Shown one piece after another: positions 25,688-34,418 of a stretch of DNA of 64,000 bases. Position 1 is the first letter of the stretch. Every line of letters starts with the position of its first letter. Both the position numbers and the translations under genes were made by a program. Below the pieces are notes generated by a model. The model saw only the letters and a program-made list of their open reading frames with translations, searched no databases and was not told where the DNA came from. The stretch spans positions 1 through 64,000 of the forward strand of contig NZ_RJLQ01000023.1 of the NCBI RefSeq assembly GCF_003833015.1, given 5' to 3'. This DNA is from Clostridium sp. E02 (GTDB lineage Bacteria; Bacillota; Clostridia; Lachnospirales; Lachnospiraceae).

Positions 25688-26842
25688 CTAGGTTTCTTCC
25701 TTAAAGATCTTTTTAATATCTTCTTCAGTGGCTTTTAGTGTTCCCTGAACCATCTGTGTACTTCCACCACCGCGACCCTCTAGTCTTTTGTTCATACGCT
25801 TGCTTAGGTCTCGCATATCCTTTTTCCCACTTCCCAAGGCATACTGATAGACTCCATTTGATCCAGAACAGATCAGAACAACTTCCCCTTTGTTTTTCTC
25901 AAACAATAACGTACTGTATTGTCTCATGTGCAAAGGAGACATATTTTCTTCAAATAATAACAAAGGAGAATCCGAGAACGAAAATTCCGCCGCTTTTCTC
26001 TCAAGTATATCCTTGGTCAATTGGTCAATTCTTACGTTCTTCTCTACTCCTTCTTCTTTTAGTTTTTCCACAGCCTGCACGATACCATCTGATTTCTTCG
26101 ACAACAAGGTAGAAAGTTCTGATACACACTCTTGCTTTCTTCGATAATCGAAAAGTGCATCCTGACCGCAATGTAAGGATATCCTTACTCCACCTTTGTA
26201 GCGTACCATTCCTGTCACTTTCATGATCCCAATCTCACCACTTTGATTTACGTGGGTTCCGCAGCAGGCACAACGGTCTCCGCCGGGAATTTCTATAATT
26301 CGTACCTGCCCACTCAACTCTTTTTTACTTCGATAATCCATTGCCTCTAGTTCTTCTTTTGAGGGATAAGTCTCCAATACAGGTAAATTTAACCAGATTA
26401 ACTCATTGACTTCCTCTTCCACCATTATCATCTGCTCCATGGTCAAAATTCCATTAAAATCTACCGTCACTTCATTCTTCCCCATGTGAAAGCCAACATT
26501 ATCGTATCCAAACTTCTTATGTACTACACCAGAAAGTAAATGTTCTCCTGAATGATTCTGCATGTGAGAAAATCTCCTCTTCCAGTCCAGCACTCCCTCT
26601 ACTGCATTCCCTTTTACAAGTGGTCTATCCGTCTGATGGATGATTCCTTCCTCTGTTTCTTTCACGGAAAGGACAACTGCCTCTCCCAATGTTCCTATGT
26701 CAGACGGCTGTCCCCCACCTTCTGGATAAAAGGCTGTCCGATTCAAAAAGATCTCAAACGTTCCATTCTCGCCTAGTCTGCATTCCGTCACATTCGCTTC
26801 AAACGTTTTTATATATGTTTTTTCATAAAATAATTTTTCCAT
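25688..26842 (-). CDS. AlaX-type alanyl-tRNA editing protein with DHHA1 domain
   Basis: This protein of about 384 residues resembles the editing half of alanyl-tRNA synthetase and should clear Ser-tRNA(Ala). The first zinc pair is NHSGEHLLSG (HxxxH) and the second is in DRCACCGTHV (CxxxH). AFYPEGGGQPSD is the family signature. A C-terminal DHHA1 domain ends with RLEGRGGGSTQMVQG. The aminoacylation domain is absent. The ATG at 26842, preceded by GAGGAAG, gives MEKLFYEKTY; upstream extension to 26902 is not supported. It is first gene of a two-gene unit with the AI-2E permease. Confidence 0.88.
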   Translation of the reverse strand: MEKLFYEKTYIKTFEANVTECRLGENGTFEIFLNRTAFYPEGGGQPSDIGTLGEAVVLSVKETEEGIIHQTDRPLVKGNAVEGVLDWKRRFSHMQNHSGEHLLSGVVHKKFGYDNVGFHMGKNEVTVDFNGILTMEQMIMVEEEVNELIWLNLPVLETYPSKEELEAMDYRSKKELSGQVRIIEIPGGDRCACCGTHVNQSGEIGIMKVTGMVRYKGGVRISLHCGQDALFDYRRKQECVSELSTLLSKKSDGIVQAVEKLKEEGVEKNVRIDQLTKDILERKAAEFSFSDSPLLLFEENMSPLHMRQYSTLLFEKNKGEVVLICSGSNGVYQYALGSGKKDMRDLSKRMNKRLEGRGGGSTQMVQGTLKATEEDIKKIFKEET

Positions 26843-26932
26843 GCTTGCCCTTCTTCCTCTGTTGTTACTAATTATACACAACAAACTGGTAAGTTCAAAC
26901 ATATAAATAAAAATTTTTGAGAAAAAATGGAA

Positions 26933-26960
26933 ACAGTGGCAAGCAGATACTCATACACTT
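26933..26960 (+). promoter_or_regulatory. Sigma-K-like promoter of the Cys/Gly-rich protein
   Basis: ACA (26933-26935), 16 bases, CATACACTT (26952-26960): the same spacing as the promoter at 6176. CATACACT would also fit sigma-E. It lies inside the longer open frame, which argues for the start at 26993. Confidence 0.55.
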
Positions 26961-26992
26961 ACAGTGTAAAGAAATTAATTGGAGGAACCAAT

Positions 26993-27256
26993 ATGAGTGA
27001 TCTGGCAGCAACGAATTGTGGATGTGGATGCGACACAGGATGTGGTGGTAGTGGTGGCGGATGTGGTAATATTATCTGGCTTATCCTTATCTTGTGCTGC
27101 TGTGGCGGTAACGGCTTCGGCGGCGGTGGAAGTTGTGGCGGCGGTTGCGGCGGCGGTTGCGGCGGCGGTTGCGGTGATGGAGGTAGTTTTATTTGGATTA
27201 TACTTCTCCTTTGCTGCTGCGGCGGCGGTAGCGGTTTTGGCGGAGGCTTCTGCTAA
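26993..27256 (+). CDS. Cysteine/glycine-rich small protein, chorion HCB13-like, probable spore protein
   Basis: This 87-residue protein has about 20% Cys and very high Gly. Two near-copies of a unit can be seen: NIIWLILILCCCGGNGFGGG and SFIWIILLLCCCGGGSGFGG, joined by a (GGGC)n stretch. Each unit is a short hydrophobic run followed by CCC. Similar small clostridial proteins are annotated as chorion-class high-cysteine proteins; function is not established. The sigma-K-like promoter suggests a coat or exosporium component that is disulfide cross-linked, which is inference. GGAGG precedes the ATG at 26993. Confidence 0.75.
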   Translation: MSDLAATNCGCGCDTGCGGSGGGCGNIIWLILILCCCGGNGFGGGGSCGGGCGGGCGGGCGDGGSFIWIILLLCCCGGGSGFGGGFC

Positions 27257-27267
27257 ACAAAAACATA

Positions 27268-27308
27268 AAACAGGACCCGAACTTTTCTTTGTTCGGGTCC
27301 TGTTTTCG
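27268..27308. terminator. Strong bidirectional terminator
   Basis: A perfect 15-bp stem (27268-27282 with 27291-27305), T-rich on the plus strand and A/T-rich on the other. It separates the Cys/Gly-rich gene from a converging small gene. Confidence 0.85.
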
Positions 27309-27311
27309 TTC

Positions 27312-27461
27312 TTAGCGATTTTGCGGTTTATCCTGTCCGGGCCTTTTAAAAGTGTTTGGGTTACTACTGCCCTTTAACGTGTTCCTATTTTGTTTTTGTT
27401 TCATACATTCTTCGTCGATTTCGTAAACTGCATTCCCATCTATAATTAATCGGCTTCTCAT
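27312..27461 (-). CDS. 49-residue protein, function unknown
   Basis: Starting at the ATG at 27461 (AGGAG upstream), the ORF encodes MRSRLIIDGNAVYEIDEECM followed by a basic Lys/Gln/Asn-rich tail. Support for a gene comes from the ribosome site, a consensus -35 with 17-base spacing to a fair -10, and a shared terminator directly after the stop. There is no membrane segment. Its promoter carries a 22-bp palindrome, so it is probably repressible. Function unknown. Confidence 0.6.
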   Translation of the reverse strand: MRSRLIIDGNAVYEIDEECMKQKQNRNTLKGSSNPNTFKRPGQDKPQNR

Positions 27462-27484
27462 ATCTATATCACTCTCCTGTAATA

Positions 27485-27513
27485 CTAATATATGCAGCTG
27501 CATATATTGTCAA
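27485..27513 (-). promoter_or_regulatory. Promoter overlapped by a perfect 22-bp palindrome
   Basis: Minus strand TTGACA (27508-27513), 17 bases, TATTAG (27485-27490). A perfect palindrome at 27487-27508, centred on GCAGCTGC, fills the spacer. This is a classic repressor-operator placement. It also lies about 30 bases before the divergent gene at 27538. Confidence 0.6.
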
Positions 27514-27537
27514 CAAGAAAAGTAAGGATCTTATGCC

Positions 27538-28071
27538 ATGAACAATGAAGAAAATATACAAGCAAACGATCTAGACTCACGCATTGGTGACAACCATATA
27601 CAAATGATGAAAGCAGCATTGCCTTATATGAATGTTCCCAATCAACGGTTTATTTCTTATTTTATAAAAATAAGTGAATTACGCCGTACCGTTCATTTAT
27701 TTGATGATGAAGAGGTGGCAACTATGGGAATCTGTTCTGCAGGAGAACGATCAACCCCAGATTCTCCCATGGATATGCTAAATATCATCAAGCCATATGC
27801 CAATCCTGCTGAACAGGATTTAATTGATTTATTCATGAATTTTTTCCAGGGATTTAAGATGGCTGGAGCCTATTCCAATCAGGTCCCAAGTTCCACCATT
27901 CCATTACAGGCACAGTCGGAAACAAATAACAGAAATCAAAATACAAACCGTTCAAACAATCCGTTTGGTAATTTACCAATTGATCAAATCAAAAATTTCC
28001 TTCCACCGGAACAGCAATCCCGTCTAGATACTATGCAGCTTATGATGTCTGCCATGCAGCAGATGAACTAA
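27538..28071 (+). CDS. Conserved-looking hypothetical protein, Asn/Gln-rich
   Basis: This 177-residue soluble protein has a helical N-terminal half (IQMMKAALPYMNVPNQRFIS, MDMLNIIKPYANPAEQDLID), an Asn-rich linker (NNRNQNTNRSNNPFG) and a Met-rich helical end (LMMSAMQQMN). No motif is recognised. Two related-looking hydrophobic units (AALPYMNVPNQRFI and IIKPYANPAEQDLI) suggest an internal duplication. A weak TAAGGA site precedes the ATG. It lies 34 bases before the next small gene, with which it probably forms an operon. Confidence 0.7.
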   Translation: MNNEENIQANDLDSRIGDNHIQMMKAALPYMNVPNQRFISYFIKISELRRTVHLFDDEEVATMGICSAGERSTPDSPMDMLNIIKPYANPAEQDLIDLFMNFFQGFKMAGAYSNQVPSSTIPLQAQSETNNRNQNTNRSNNPFGNLPIDQIKNFLPPEQQSRLDTMQLMMSAMQQMN

Positions 28072-28105
28072 TACCACCAGTCAAAGAAAGGAAATGTGAA
28101 AACGT

Positions 28106-28393
28106 ATGAATTCCAATTGGAAACAGGACCCAAGACTCAAAAAAATGAATCCTCAGAAACTTTCTATGCTTACTGAATTCGCAAAACAGGTAGAATCAAC
28201 TCCAAAGGACCAACTTTTTACCACTCTCATAAGTTTAAATGCACAAGCCAGCCAAAAAGGGGTCGAGTTTAATGACGAGGAAACTGATCTGCTGATCTCC
28301 ATAATGAGTGATGGTATGAGTCCTAACGAAAAGCAACGTATTAATACGCTTAGGCTTTTATCTCAGAATCTAATGAAACGCAATAAAAAGTAA
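28106..28393 (+). CDS. Small helical protein, function unknown
   Basis: This 95-residue hydrophilic, probably all-helical protein begins MNSNWKQDPRLKKMNPQKLS and ends RLLSQNLMKRNKK. It has the look of a small adaptor or structural protein and no recognised domain. AAAGGAAA precedes the ATG. It follows the 177-residue gene closely and ends at a strong bidirectional terminator, so the two form a two-gene unit. Function unknown. Confidence 0.68.
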   Translation: MNSNWKQDPRLKKMNPQKLSMLTEFAKQVESTPKDQLFTTLISLNAQASQKGVEFNDEETDLLISIMSDGMSPNEKQRINTLRLLSQNLMKRNKK

Positions 28394-28396
28394 AGG

Positions 28397-28437
28397 AAAG
28401 GACATTATGGTTTTTTCTAATGGCCATAATGTCCTTT
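28397..28437. terminator. Bidirectional terminator before leuS
   Basis: A perfect 14-bp stem (28397-28410 with 28424-28437) with T runs on the plus strand and an A-rich opposite side. Confidence 0.85.
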
Positions 28438-28439
28438 TT

Positions 28440-30851
28440 TTATTTACACACGATATTAATTATCTTTCGGGGAACGTAAATTTCTTTGATGATCGTTCCT
28501 GTGATTTTATCTGGAATTAATGCTTTACCAGCTTCTATGGCAGCTTCTTTCGAGACATCTACAGGTAACGTCACCACAGCTCTGGTTTTCCCATTCACCT
28601 GAACCGCAATCTCAATCTCGTCTTCCTTCATCGCTTCTTCATCCCACTTAGGCCATGTCCCATGGAATACAGTATCTGTACCACCAAGCTGACGCCACAG
28701 TTCTTCTGTGATGTGAGGTGCAAATGGAGCGAGTAAGATTACAAACGTCTCCAATGTTTCTTTATCGATCCCACCCGTTTTTTTCGCCAAGTCAATGAAT
28801 TTATTGTTATACTCCATGAAGCCGGAGATAACTGTATTTAAATTAAACTGATTAAACCGCTGTTCTATGTCAAATACCATCTTGTGACGAAGACGGATCA
28901 TCTCTTTGGTTGGTTCCACCTGTTTGCCTGCGTTTTCCGTTACCAGATTCCAGAAACGATTTAAGAAACGGCTGACTCCTTCAATTCCTCTGTCATCCCA
29001 TTCCGCATCAAGTTCCGGTGGTCCAACAAAAAGCTCATACATACGAAGGGCATCGCAGCCATAGTCTCGAACCAGTTCATCTGGTGAAACCACATTTCCT
29101 TTCGACTTGCTCATCTTAATGCCATTTTTCCCGGTTATCATACCCTGATTAAACAGCTTAACAAATGGTTCGTTAAAATCAACCACACCGATATCATTTA
29201 AGAATTTGGTGTAAAAGCGGGAATAAAGAAGGTGAAGTACTGCATGTTCCACTCCTCCAATGTACATGTCCACCGGAAGATACTGTTGTGCCTTTTCTTT
29301 TGAAACCAATTCTTTGTTATTGTGACTGTCTACATAACGAAGGAAATACCAGGAAGATCCTGCCCACTGTGGCATGGTATTGGTTTCTCTCTTCGCCGGT
29401 GCACCGCATTCTGGACAGGTCGTATTCACCCACTCGTCAATATCTGCCAGTGGGGATTCCCCTGTCCCAGTGGGCTGATAGGTTTCTACTTTCGGAAGGG
29501 TAAGGGGAAGCTGATCCTCTGGAACTGGAACATTGCCACAATGCGGACAATGAATAATCGGAATTGGCTCTCCCCAATAACGTTGTCTGGAGAATACCCA
29601 ATCACGAAGTTTGAAGTTTTCTGTCTTCCTGCCAAGTCCCCGTTTTTCGATCATTGCAGGAGCCTCTTTTTTCAGTACTGCAGACTCTAGACCATCCCAT
29701 TCTGAAGAATTGATCATAATTCCATTGGCTTCTGTGTAAGGTTCGGTTAATGGTTTTATTTCTTCTCCAGCCTTAGCAATTACCTGAATAATTGGAATCT
29801 CAAACTTAGTAGCGAACTCAAAGTCTCTCTCATCGTGAGCCGGCACACACATAATAGCACCCGTCCCGTAATCTGCTAATACATAATCAGAAAGCCAGAT
29901 GGGAACTTTTGCTCCACTTAATGGATTTAGAGCATAACTTCCGGTAAAAACTCCAGTTTTTTCTTTATCCTGCAGACGATCCACATTGGATTTCATGGAA
30001 GCATCATAGATATACTGATCAACCGCTTTTTTATTCTCAGGCGTTGATAGTTGTGCCGCAAGTGCATGTTCTGGTGCCAATACCATAAAAGTAGCTCCGT
30101 ATAAGGTGTCTGGTCTTGTTGTATAGACCGTAATTGTATCGTCTCTGTCTTCAACTTTAAAATCAACTTCTGCACCATAGGATTTACCGATCCAGTCTGC
30201 CTGCATTTTTTTAACCTTTTCCGGCCAGTCAAGCTGATCAAGATCATTTAATAGTCTGTCTGCATATTCTGTGATCTTTAACATCCACTGTCTTAGATTT
30301 TTCTTAGTAACTGGGGTTGCACATCGTTCACAGCAGCCATTTACTACTTCTTCATTGGCCAATCCCGTCTTACAAGATGGACACCAGTTAATCGGAAATT
30401 CCTTTTCATAAGCAAGACCTTTTTTAAACATCTGAACGAAAATCCATTGCGTCCATTTATAAAATTCCGGATCTGTGGTATTAACCTCCATATCCCAATC
30501 GTAGACAGCAGAAATTTCACCCATCTGACGCTTAATGTTATTCACATTTTCTGCTGTTGATTTAGATGGATGAACTCCCATTTTAATGGCATAATTCTCT
30601 GCAGGAAGTCCAAAGGCATCCCAGCCCATGGGATGGATCACATAATGCCCTTTTAAAATCTGATACCGGCTCCATACATCAGAGATTACATACCCTCTCC
30701 AGTGTCCTACGTGAAGTCCACTTCCTGATGGATATGGGAACATATCCAGACAGTAATACTTCGGTTTTTTTCCATCATTCACATTAATGGGACTTTCTTT
30801 CCAATTTTCCCGCCATTTTTTCTCAATGGCGCTATGATTGTATGATGCCAT
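28440..30851 (-). CDS. leuS: Leucyl-tRNA synthetase
   Basis: Class I synthetase charging tRNA-Leu, 803 residues, normal bacterial length. HIGH motif as PYPSGSGLHVGHWRGY, the CP1 editing domain in the middle (VYTTRPDTLYGATFMVLAPEH), zinc-ribbon cysteines (CPSCKTG, CERCATP), KMSKS as KMSKSKGNVV, then the anticodon-binding helical domain. AAGGAGG precedes the ATG. The upstream leader is a T-box with a Leu specifier, so expression should rise when tRNA-Leu is uncharged. Confidence 0.97.
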   Translation of the reverse strand: MASYNHSAIEKKWRENWKESPINVNDGKKPKYYCLDMFPYPSGSGLHVGHWRGYVISDVWSRYQILKGHYVIHPMGWDAFGLPAENYAIKMGVHPSKSTAENVNNIKRQMGEISAVYDWDMEVNTTDPEFYKWTQWIFVQMFKKGLAYEKEFPINWCPSCKTGLANEEVVNGCCERCATPVTKKNLRQWMLKITEYADRLLNDLDQLDWPEKVKKMQADWIGKSYGAEVDFKVEDRDDTITVYTTRPDTLYGATFMVLAPEHALAAQLSTPENKKAVDQYIYDASMKSNVDRLQDKEKTGVFTGSYALNPLSGAKVPIWLSDYVLADYGTGAIMCVPAHDERDFEFATKFEIPIIQVIAKAGEEIKPLTEPYTEANGIMINSSEWDGLESAVLKKEAPAMIEKRGLGRKTENFKLRDWVFSRQRYWGEPIPIIHCPHCGNVPVPEDQLPLTLPKVETYQPTGTGESPLADIDEWVNTTCPECGAPAKRETNTMPQWAGSSWYFLRYVDSHNNKELVSKEKAQQYLPVDMYIGGVEHAVLHLLYSRFYTKFLNDIGVVDFNEPFVKLFNQGMITGKNGIKMSKSKGNVVSPDELVRDYGCDALRMYELFVGPPELDAEWDDRGIEGVSRFLNRFWNLVTENAGKQVEPTKEMIRLRHKMVFDIEQRFNQFNLNTVISGFMEYNNKFIDLAKKTGGIDKETLETFVILLAPFAPHITEELWRQLGGTDTVFHGTWPKWDEEAMKEDEIEIAVQVNGKTRAVVTLPVDVSKEAAIEAGKALIPDKITGTIIKEIYVPRKIINIVCK

Positions 30852-30884
30852 GATAACAATTCCTCCTTAATTTTAAAGTTTTGG

Positions 30885-31180
30885 GATGTTCAAAGAACCT
30901 CCAGACAATACAAAAAAGCGTCCCCATCCGTCCTTAGACGATGATAGAGACGCAGATTACACCACGTGGTACCACTCTATTTCATACAAAAAGTATGCTC
31001 TCACTGGATATTCTATCTATCCACCTACGATAACGGTGAGGAAACCGGCAACACTTACGCAAAAGCGAACTTTCTTCAGTATGCTACTCAAAGGCCAGTT
31101 CAGCTGTCCATCCCAACCAGCTTCCACCAACCGCTGGCTCTCTGTATGTTTCAGACTGCTTACTACTCCTAATCATTGTA
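30885..31180 (-). promoter_or_regulatory. T-box leader of leuS (leucine specifier)
   Basis: On the minus strand the leader contains the Stem I signature AGAGAGCC...GGTTGGTGGAAGC. It then has GAACTGGCCTTTGAGT with CTG (Leu) at 31096-31098 as specifier, the T-box element GTGGTACCACG (near 30961-30972), and a terminator hairpin GCGTC...GACGC ending in T6 (near 30912-30954). Uncharged tRNA-Leu should stabilise the antiterminator. Confidence 0.85.
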
Positions 31181-31195
31181 TTTATGCTGTCAATA

Positions 31196-31224
31196 AATGT
31201 ATCATACCCAAAGAATTGTGTCAA
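31196..31224 (-). promoter_or_regulatory. Promoter of the leuS T-box transcript
   Basis: Minus strand TTGACA (31219-31224), 17 bases, TACATT (31196-31201), with an extended TG upstream of the -10. It lies about 20 bases before Stem I. Confidence 0.6.
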
Positions 31225-31229
31225 CCCTT

Positions 31230-32144
31230 TTAGAATAACTCAGTTATAACAAAAATAAAGGCAGAAATCAGGAAAAACAAGATCATTCCTGCATTACGAA
31301 AAATTATATTCCTTCTCCCTCTGTTCCATACGTCATATTCGCCCTGCTCCAGCACCCATTTTTTCTGACTCGTAAAGAATAGTACAATGCCGATGACTAC
31401 ACTTCCCAGTAGAAAAAGGGAGTATAGGTATGCTAACGGAATGGACTTTTGCACTTGCAAGGCTATGATAGAACCCATAAAATTAATGATCATGTGAAAT
31501 AGAATGGTATAGCGGAGTCGTCCAGTACGAATGTATACATACGCAAGCACCAGACCGATTCCAAATGCATAAAAAAACTGATAAAAATTCCCATGGCTCA
31601 ATCCAAAGATAATCGCAGAAATCAAAATAGCCGCTCGGTCTCCATAGATACGAACGCGGTCAATCAATAACTTACGGAATAAAAATTCTTCACAAATCGG
31701 AGCCATTATGACCATCACGATCAGTATGGTAACTGGATCTAACTGTCGAACCACCTGATCAATGGGATTAATCATTGGCTCTCCTGTCAGTGCACTGACT
31801 AGCTTCATCAAAGCCTGCCCCATGATATTACCTAGAAACAACCCACTGACACATATGAAAAACGAGTGGATCAGTAACTCTTTTCCGGCTCTTTGTTCCA
31901 CTGGTTTTCCCGACGTTGGTAGATTCCTTATAATCAAATATACGACACTGCCCCCAATTAAGTAATTGGCCAATGAAGACAGAAACATATACCCATTCAT
32001 ATCCGTGATCGCAATCCCTGCTTTCGTAAGCAAAAACATTATTAATCTAAACAAGATCTGCACTACAATCGATCCTCCTAAGAATGCACTGTAGCCAAAT
32101 CCAATTCTTCGAAATATTTGGGCTGCTCTTTTCTTATCTTCCAC
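31230..32144 (-). CDS. CPBP-family intramembrane metalloprotease
   Basis: This 304-residue polytopic protein (about eight hydrophobic segments) has the CAAX-protease/bacteriocin-processing motifs: ICEEFLFRKLL (EExxxR), FGLSHGN (FxxxH) and HMIINF (HxxxN). It probably cleaves a membrane substrate; the family is linked to bacteriocin self-immunity and stress signalling, but no substrate is suggested here. The start is a GTG at 32144 with AGGAGG 9 bases upstream; the ATG 3 bases before it reads out of frame to an early stop. It follows the EF-G-like gene by 59 bases with no clear terminator between. Confidence 0.85.
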   Translation of the reverse strand: MEDKKRAAQIFRRIGFGYSAFLGGSIVVQILFRLIMFLLTKAGIAITDMNGYMFLSSLANYLIGGSVVYLIIRNLPTSGKPVEQRAGKELLIHSFFICVSGLFLGNIMGQALMKLVSALTGEPMINPIDQVVRQLDPVTILIVMVIMAPICEEFLFRKLLIDRVRIYGDRAAILISAIIFGLSHGNFYQFFYAFGIGLVLAYVYIRTGRLRYTILFHMIINFMGSIIALQVQKSIPLAYLYSLFLLGSVVIGIVLFFTSQKKWVLEQGEYDVWNRGRRNIIFRNAGMILFFLISAFIFVITELF

Positions 32145-32203
32145 TCATACACACCTCCTGTAAGCATGCTATTAGTGTAGCATAGATAAGTAGGAAGTGC
32201 AAT

Positions 32204-34300
32204 TTAAAGAGTGTCCACTTTTCCCGCCCGTTCCTCCACTTCTTTCTTCTGTACATCCATGGGAGCCTGCTCATAATGGCTGAATTTATATTCATAGGTA
32301 CCAATTCCACCTGTTATGGAACGTAAATCCGTATTATAGCCAAACAGCTCGGACATGGGAATCTCCGCTTCAATCACCTGTTTGTTTGAATGATTGGACT
32401 CCATCCCAAGCACACGGCCTCTCCTTCGGTTTAAATCCCCCATAACATCTCCGGTAAAGGAATCAGGGACTAATACCTTAAGGGTGACAATCGGTTCCAA
32501 TAAGACCGGGTTCGCCTCCATAAATCCTTTCTTAAATGCCATGGTTGCCGCCATCTTAAATGCCAGTTCCGAAGAGTCCACCGGATGATAGGATCCATCG
32601 GTTAAAATGGCTTTTAATCCTACGATGGGATAAGCAGCAAGGGGTCCCTTACGCACACATTCTGCAATTCCTTTCTCCACTGCAGGAAAATAATTTTTAG
32701 GAACGGCACCTCCAAAAACATTCTCTTCAAACACATAGGGTGTTTCCAAATCATTGGTTGGTTCAAAGATCATCTTCACATCCCCGTACTGGCCATGTCC
32801 ACCTGACTGTTTCTTATATCTCCCCTGTACCTCCACTTTTTTTTGGATCGTCTCACGAAATGCAAATTTAGGTTTGCTAAGTTCTATCTCGACTTTGTAT
32901 CGGCTTAACAATTTGCTAACCACTACCTCTAATTGCTGATCCCCCATTGCATACAACAAAGACTGCCGATTTTCCTTATCATTAACTGATTTTAAGGTCA
33001 AGTCCTCTTCCATAAGCTTACTAATCGCATTGGATACTTTATCATCGTCTCCTTTGGTTTTGGTCCGGTAACGCATATAGGTATAAGGTGTGGAAATATC
33101 TGGTCGGTGATACAGAATAGGAGCAGAACGAAGAGCAATGGTATCGCCAGTCTGCGTTACGTTCAGTTTGGATACTGCACCAATATCTCCTGCTTTTAAT
33201 TCCTTAACTTCCATCGATTCTTTTCCTCTTAACAGATAAAGTTTACCAACCCTTTCTTCCATTTCTTTATTTACGTTATAGATATTACAATCCGGTTTTA
33301 GTGTTCCAGTGCAAATTTTTAATAAGGAATACTTCCCAATAAAGGGATCTACAACCGTCTTAAATACGCGCGCAGATAAAGAGACATCTCCGTTGTATTT
33401 TGCCGTAAAACGTTCCCCAGTGGAAACATCTACGCCAATGCACTCATAACGGTCTGGAGATGGGAAATATTTATCAATGGCCTGTAGTAACATATTAGCT
33501 CCTTGAGCATGGATTCCAGAACCTAATAAAACCGGTACAATGTCTCCTTCAATGACATGCTGCCTAAGTGCAGTGGATATCTCTTTCTGGGTGAATGCAT
33601 CCCCGGAAAAATAGCGTTCCATGTATTCTTCACTGGTTTCAGCAACCGCTTCCATTAACGCTTCCCTAGCAATCCCCAGATTCTTCTTACTATATTCTGG
33701 AATGCTGCATTCCACATAATCACTGGCTGTAGTAAATCGGCGTCCAACCATTTTAACTACATTCACAAATCCTACAAACGTTTCATTTTCCCGAATGGGG
33801 AGATGGAATGGTGCGATCTTCCTTCCAAATTCTTTATCTAGTTTCAGCAGTAATTCACGGTAACTCGCCTGATCATCATCCATATTGGTCACAAAAAACA
33901 ATCTGGGAAGTTTGTACTTATTACAGAGTTCCCATGCCTTTAATGTTCCCACTTCGATTCCTGCCTTACAGTTTATCACTATGACAGCTCCATCTGCAAC
34001 GCTGATTGCTTCTTCTACTTCACCTGTAAAATCAAAATGACCAGGCGTATCTAATAAATTGATTTTAAGCTTCCCCTCCTCTCCTTCATATTCTAAGGGA
34101 ATCAGAGATGTAGAAATAGAAAACTGTCTTTTTGTCTCTTCTTTGTCATAATCACTGATAGTACTTCCATCTATCACTTTACCCATTCTGCTGATCGCTC
34201 CTGTAACGAACGTCATCGCTTCTGCCAGGGTGGTTTTTCCAGCACCACCATGCCCAAGCAAGGCGACGTTACGAATCTGTTTGGTTCCATACACATCCAT
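32204..34300 (-). CDS. EF-G-like translational GTPase (second EF-G type)
   Basis: This protein of about 698 residues has the full EF-G architecture: the G domain, then domains II-V (LSARVFKTVVDPFIGKYSLL; SGGHGQYGDVKM; VLEPIV-type domain V). G1 reads GHGGAGKTT where canonical EF-G has AHIDAGKTT. G3 is DTPGH, and G4 reads TNMD instead of NKMD. These features mark the EF-G-like paralogue family rather than the essential fusA, which is normally beside rps/tuf genes. Its role is not defined. The ATG at 34300 has AGGAGG 7 bases upstream, a better fit than the ATG at 34306. Confidence 0.87.
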   Translation of the reverse strand: MDVYGTKQIRNVALLGHGGAGKTTLAEAMTFVTGAISRMGKVIDGSTISDYDKEETKRQFSISTSLIPLEYEGEEGKLKINLLDTPGHFDFTGEVEEAISVADGAVIVINCKAGIEVGTLKAWELCNKYKLPRLFFVTNMDDDQASYRELLLKLDKEFGRKIAPFHLPIRENETFVGFVNVVKMVGRRFTTASDYVECSIPEYSKKNLGIAREALMEAVAETSEEYMERYFSGDAFTQKEISTALRQHVIEGDIVPVLLGSGIHAQGANMLLQAIDKYFPSPDRYECIGVDVSTGERFTAKYNGDVSLSARVFKTVVDPFIGKYSLLKICTGTLKPDCNIYNVNKEMEERVGKLYLLRGKESMEVKELKAGDIGAVSKLNVTQTGDTIALRSAPILYHRPDISTPYTYMRYRTKTKGDDDKVSNAISKLMEEDLTLKSVNDKENRQSLLYAMGDQQLEVVVSKLLSRYKVEIELSKPKFAFRETIQKKVEVQGRYKKQSGGHGQYGDVKMIFEPTNDLETPYVFEENVFGGAVPKNYFPAVEKGIAECVRKGPLAAYPIVGLKAILTDGSYHPVDSSELAFKMAATMAFKKGFMEANPVLLEPIVTLKVLVPDSFTGDVMGDLNRRRGRVLGMESNHSNKQVIEAEIPMSELFGYNTDLRSITGGIGTYEYKFSHYEQAPMDVQKKEVEERAGKVDTL

Positions 34301-34418
34301 AAACATTCCTCCTGTTCCGTCTTATCGTTTATATAACACATTTTACTGAAATAGCATTTTAATTGCAAGTATAATGTGCAATTTGCACAAATATCTTTCG
34401 ACATTTTTCTTAACACAC

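Noticed and set aside
30886-31233. Plus-strand frame of 115 codons upstream of leuS
   Set aside because: It lies antisense to the leucine T-box and has no independent support.
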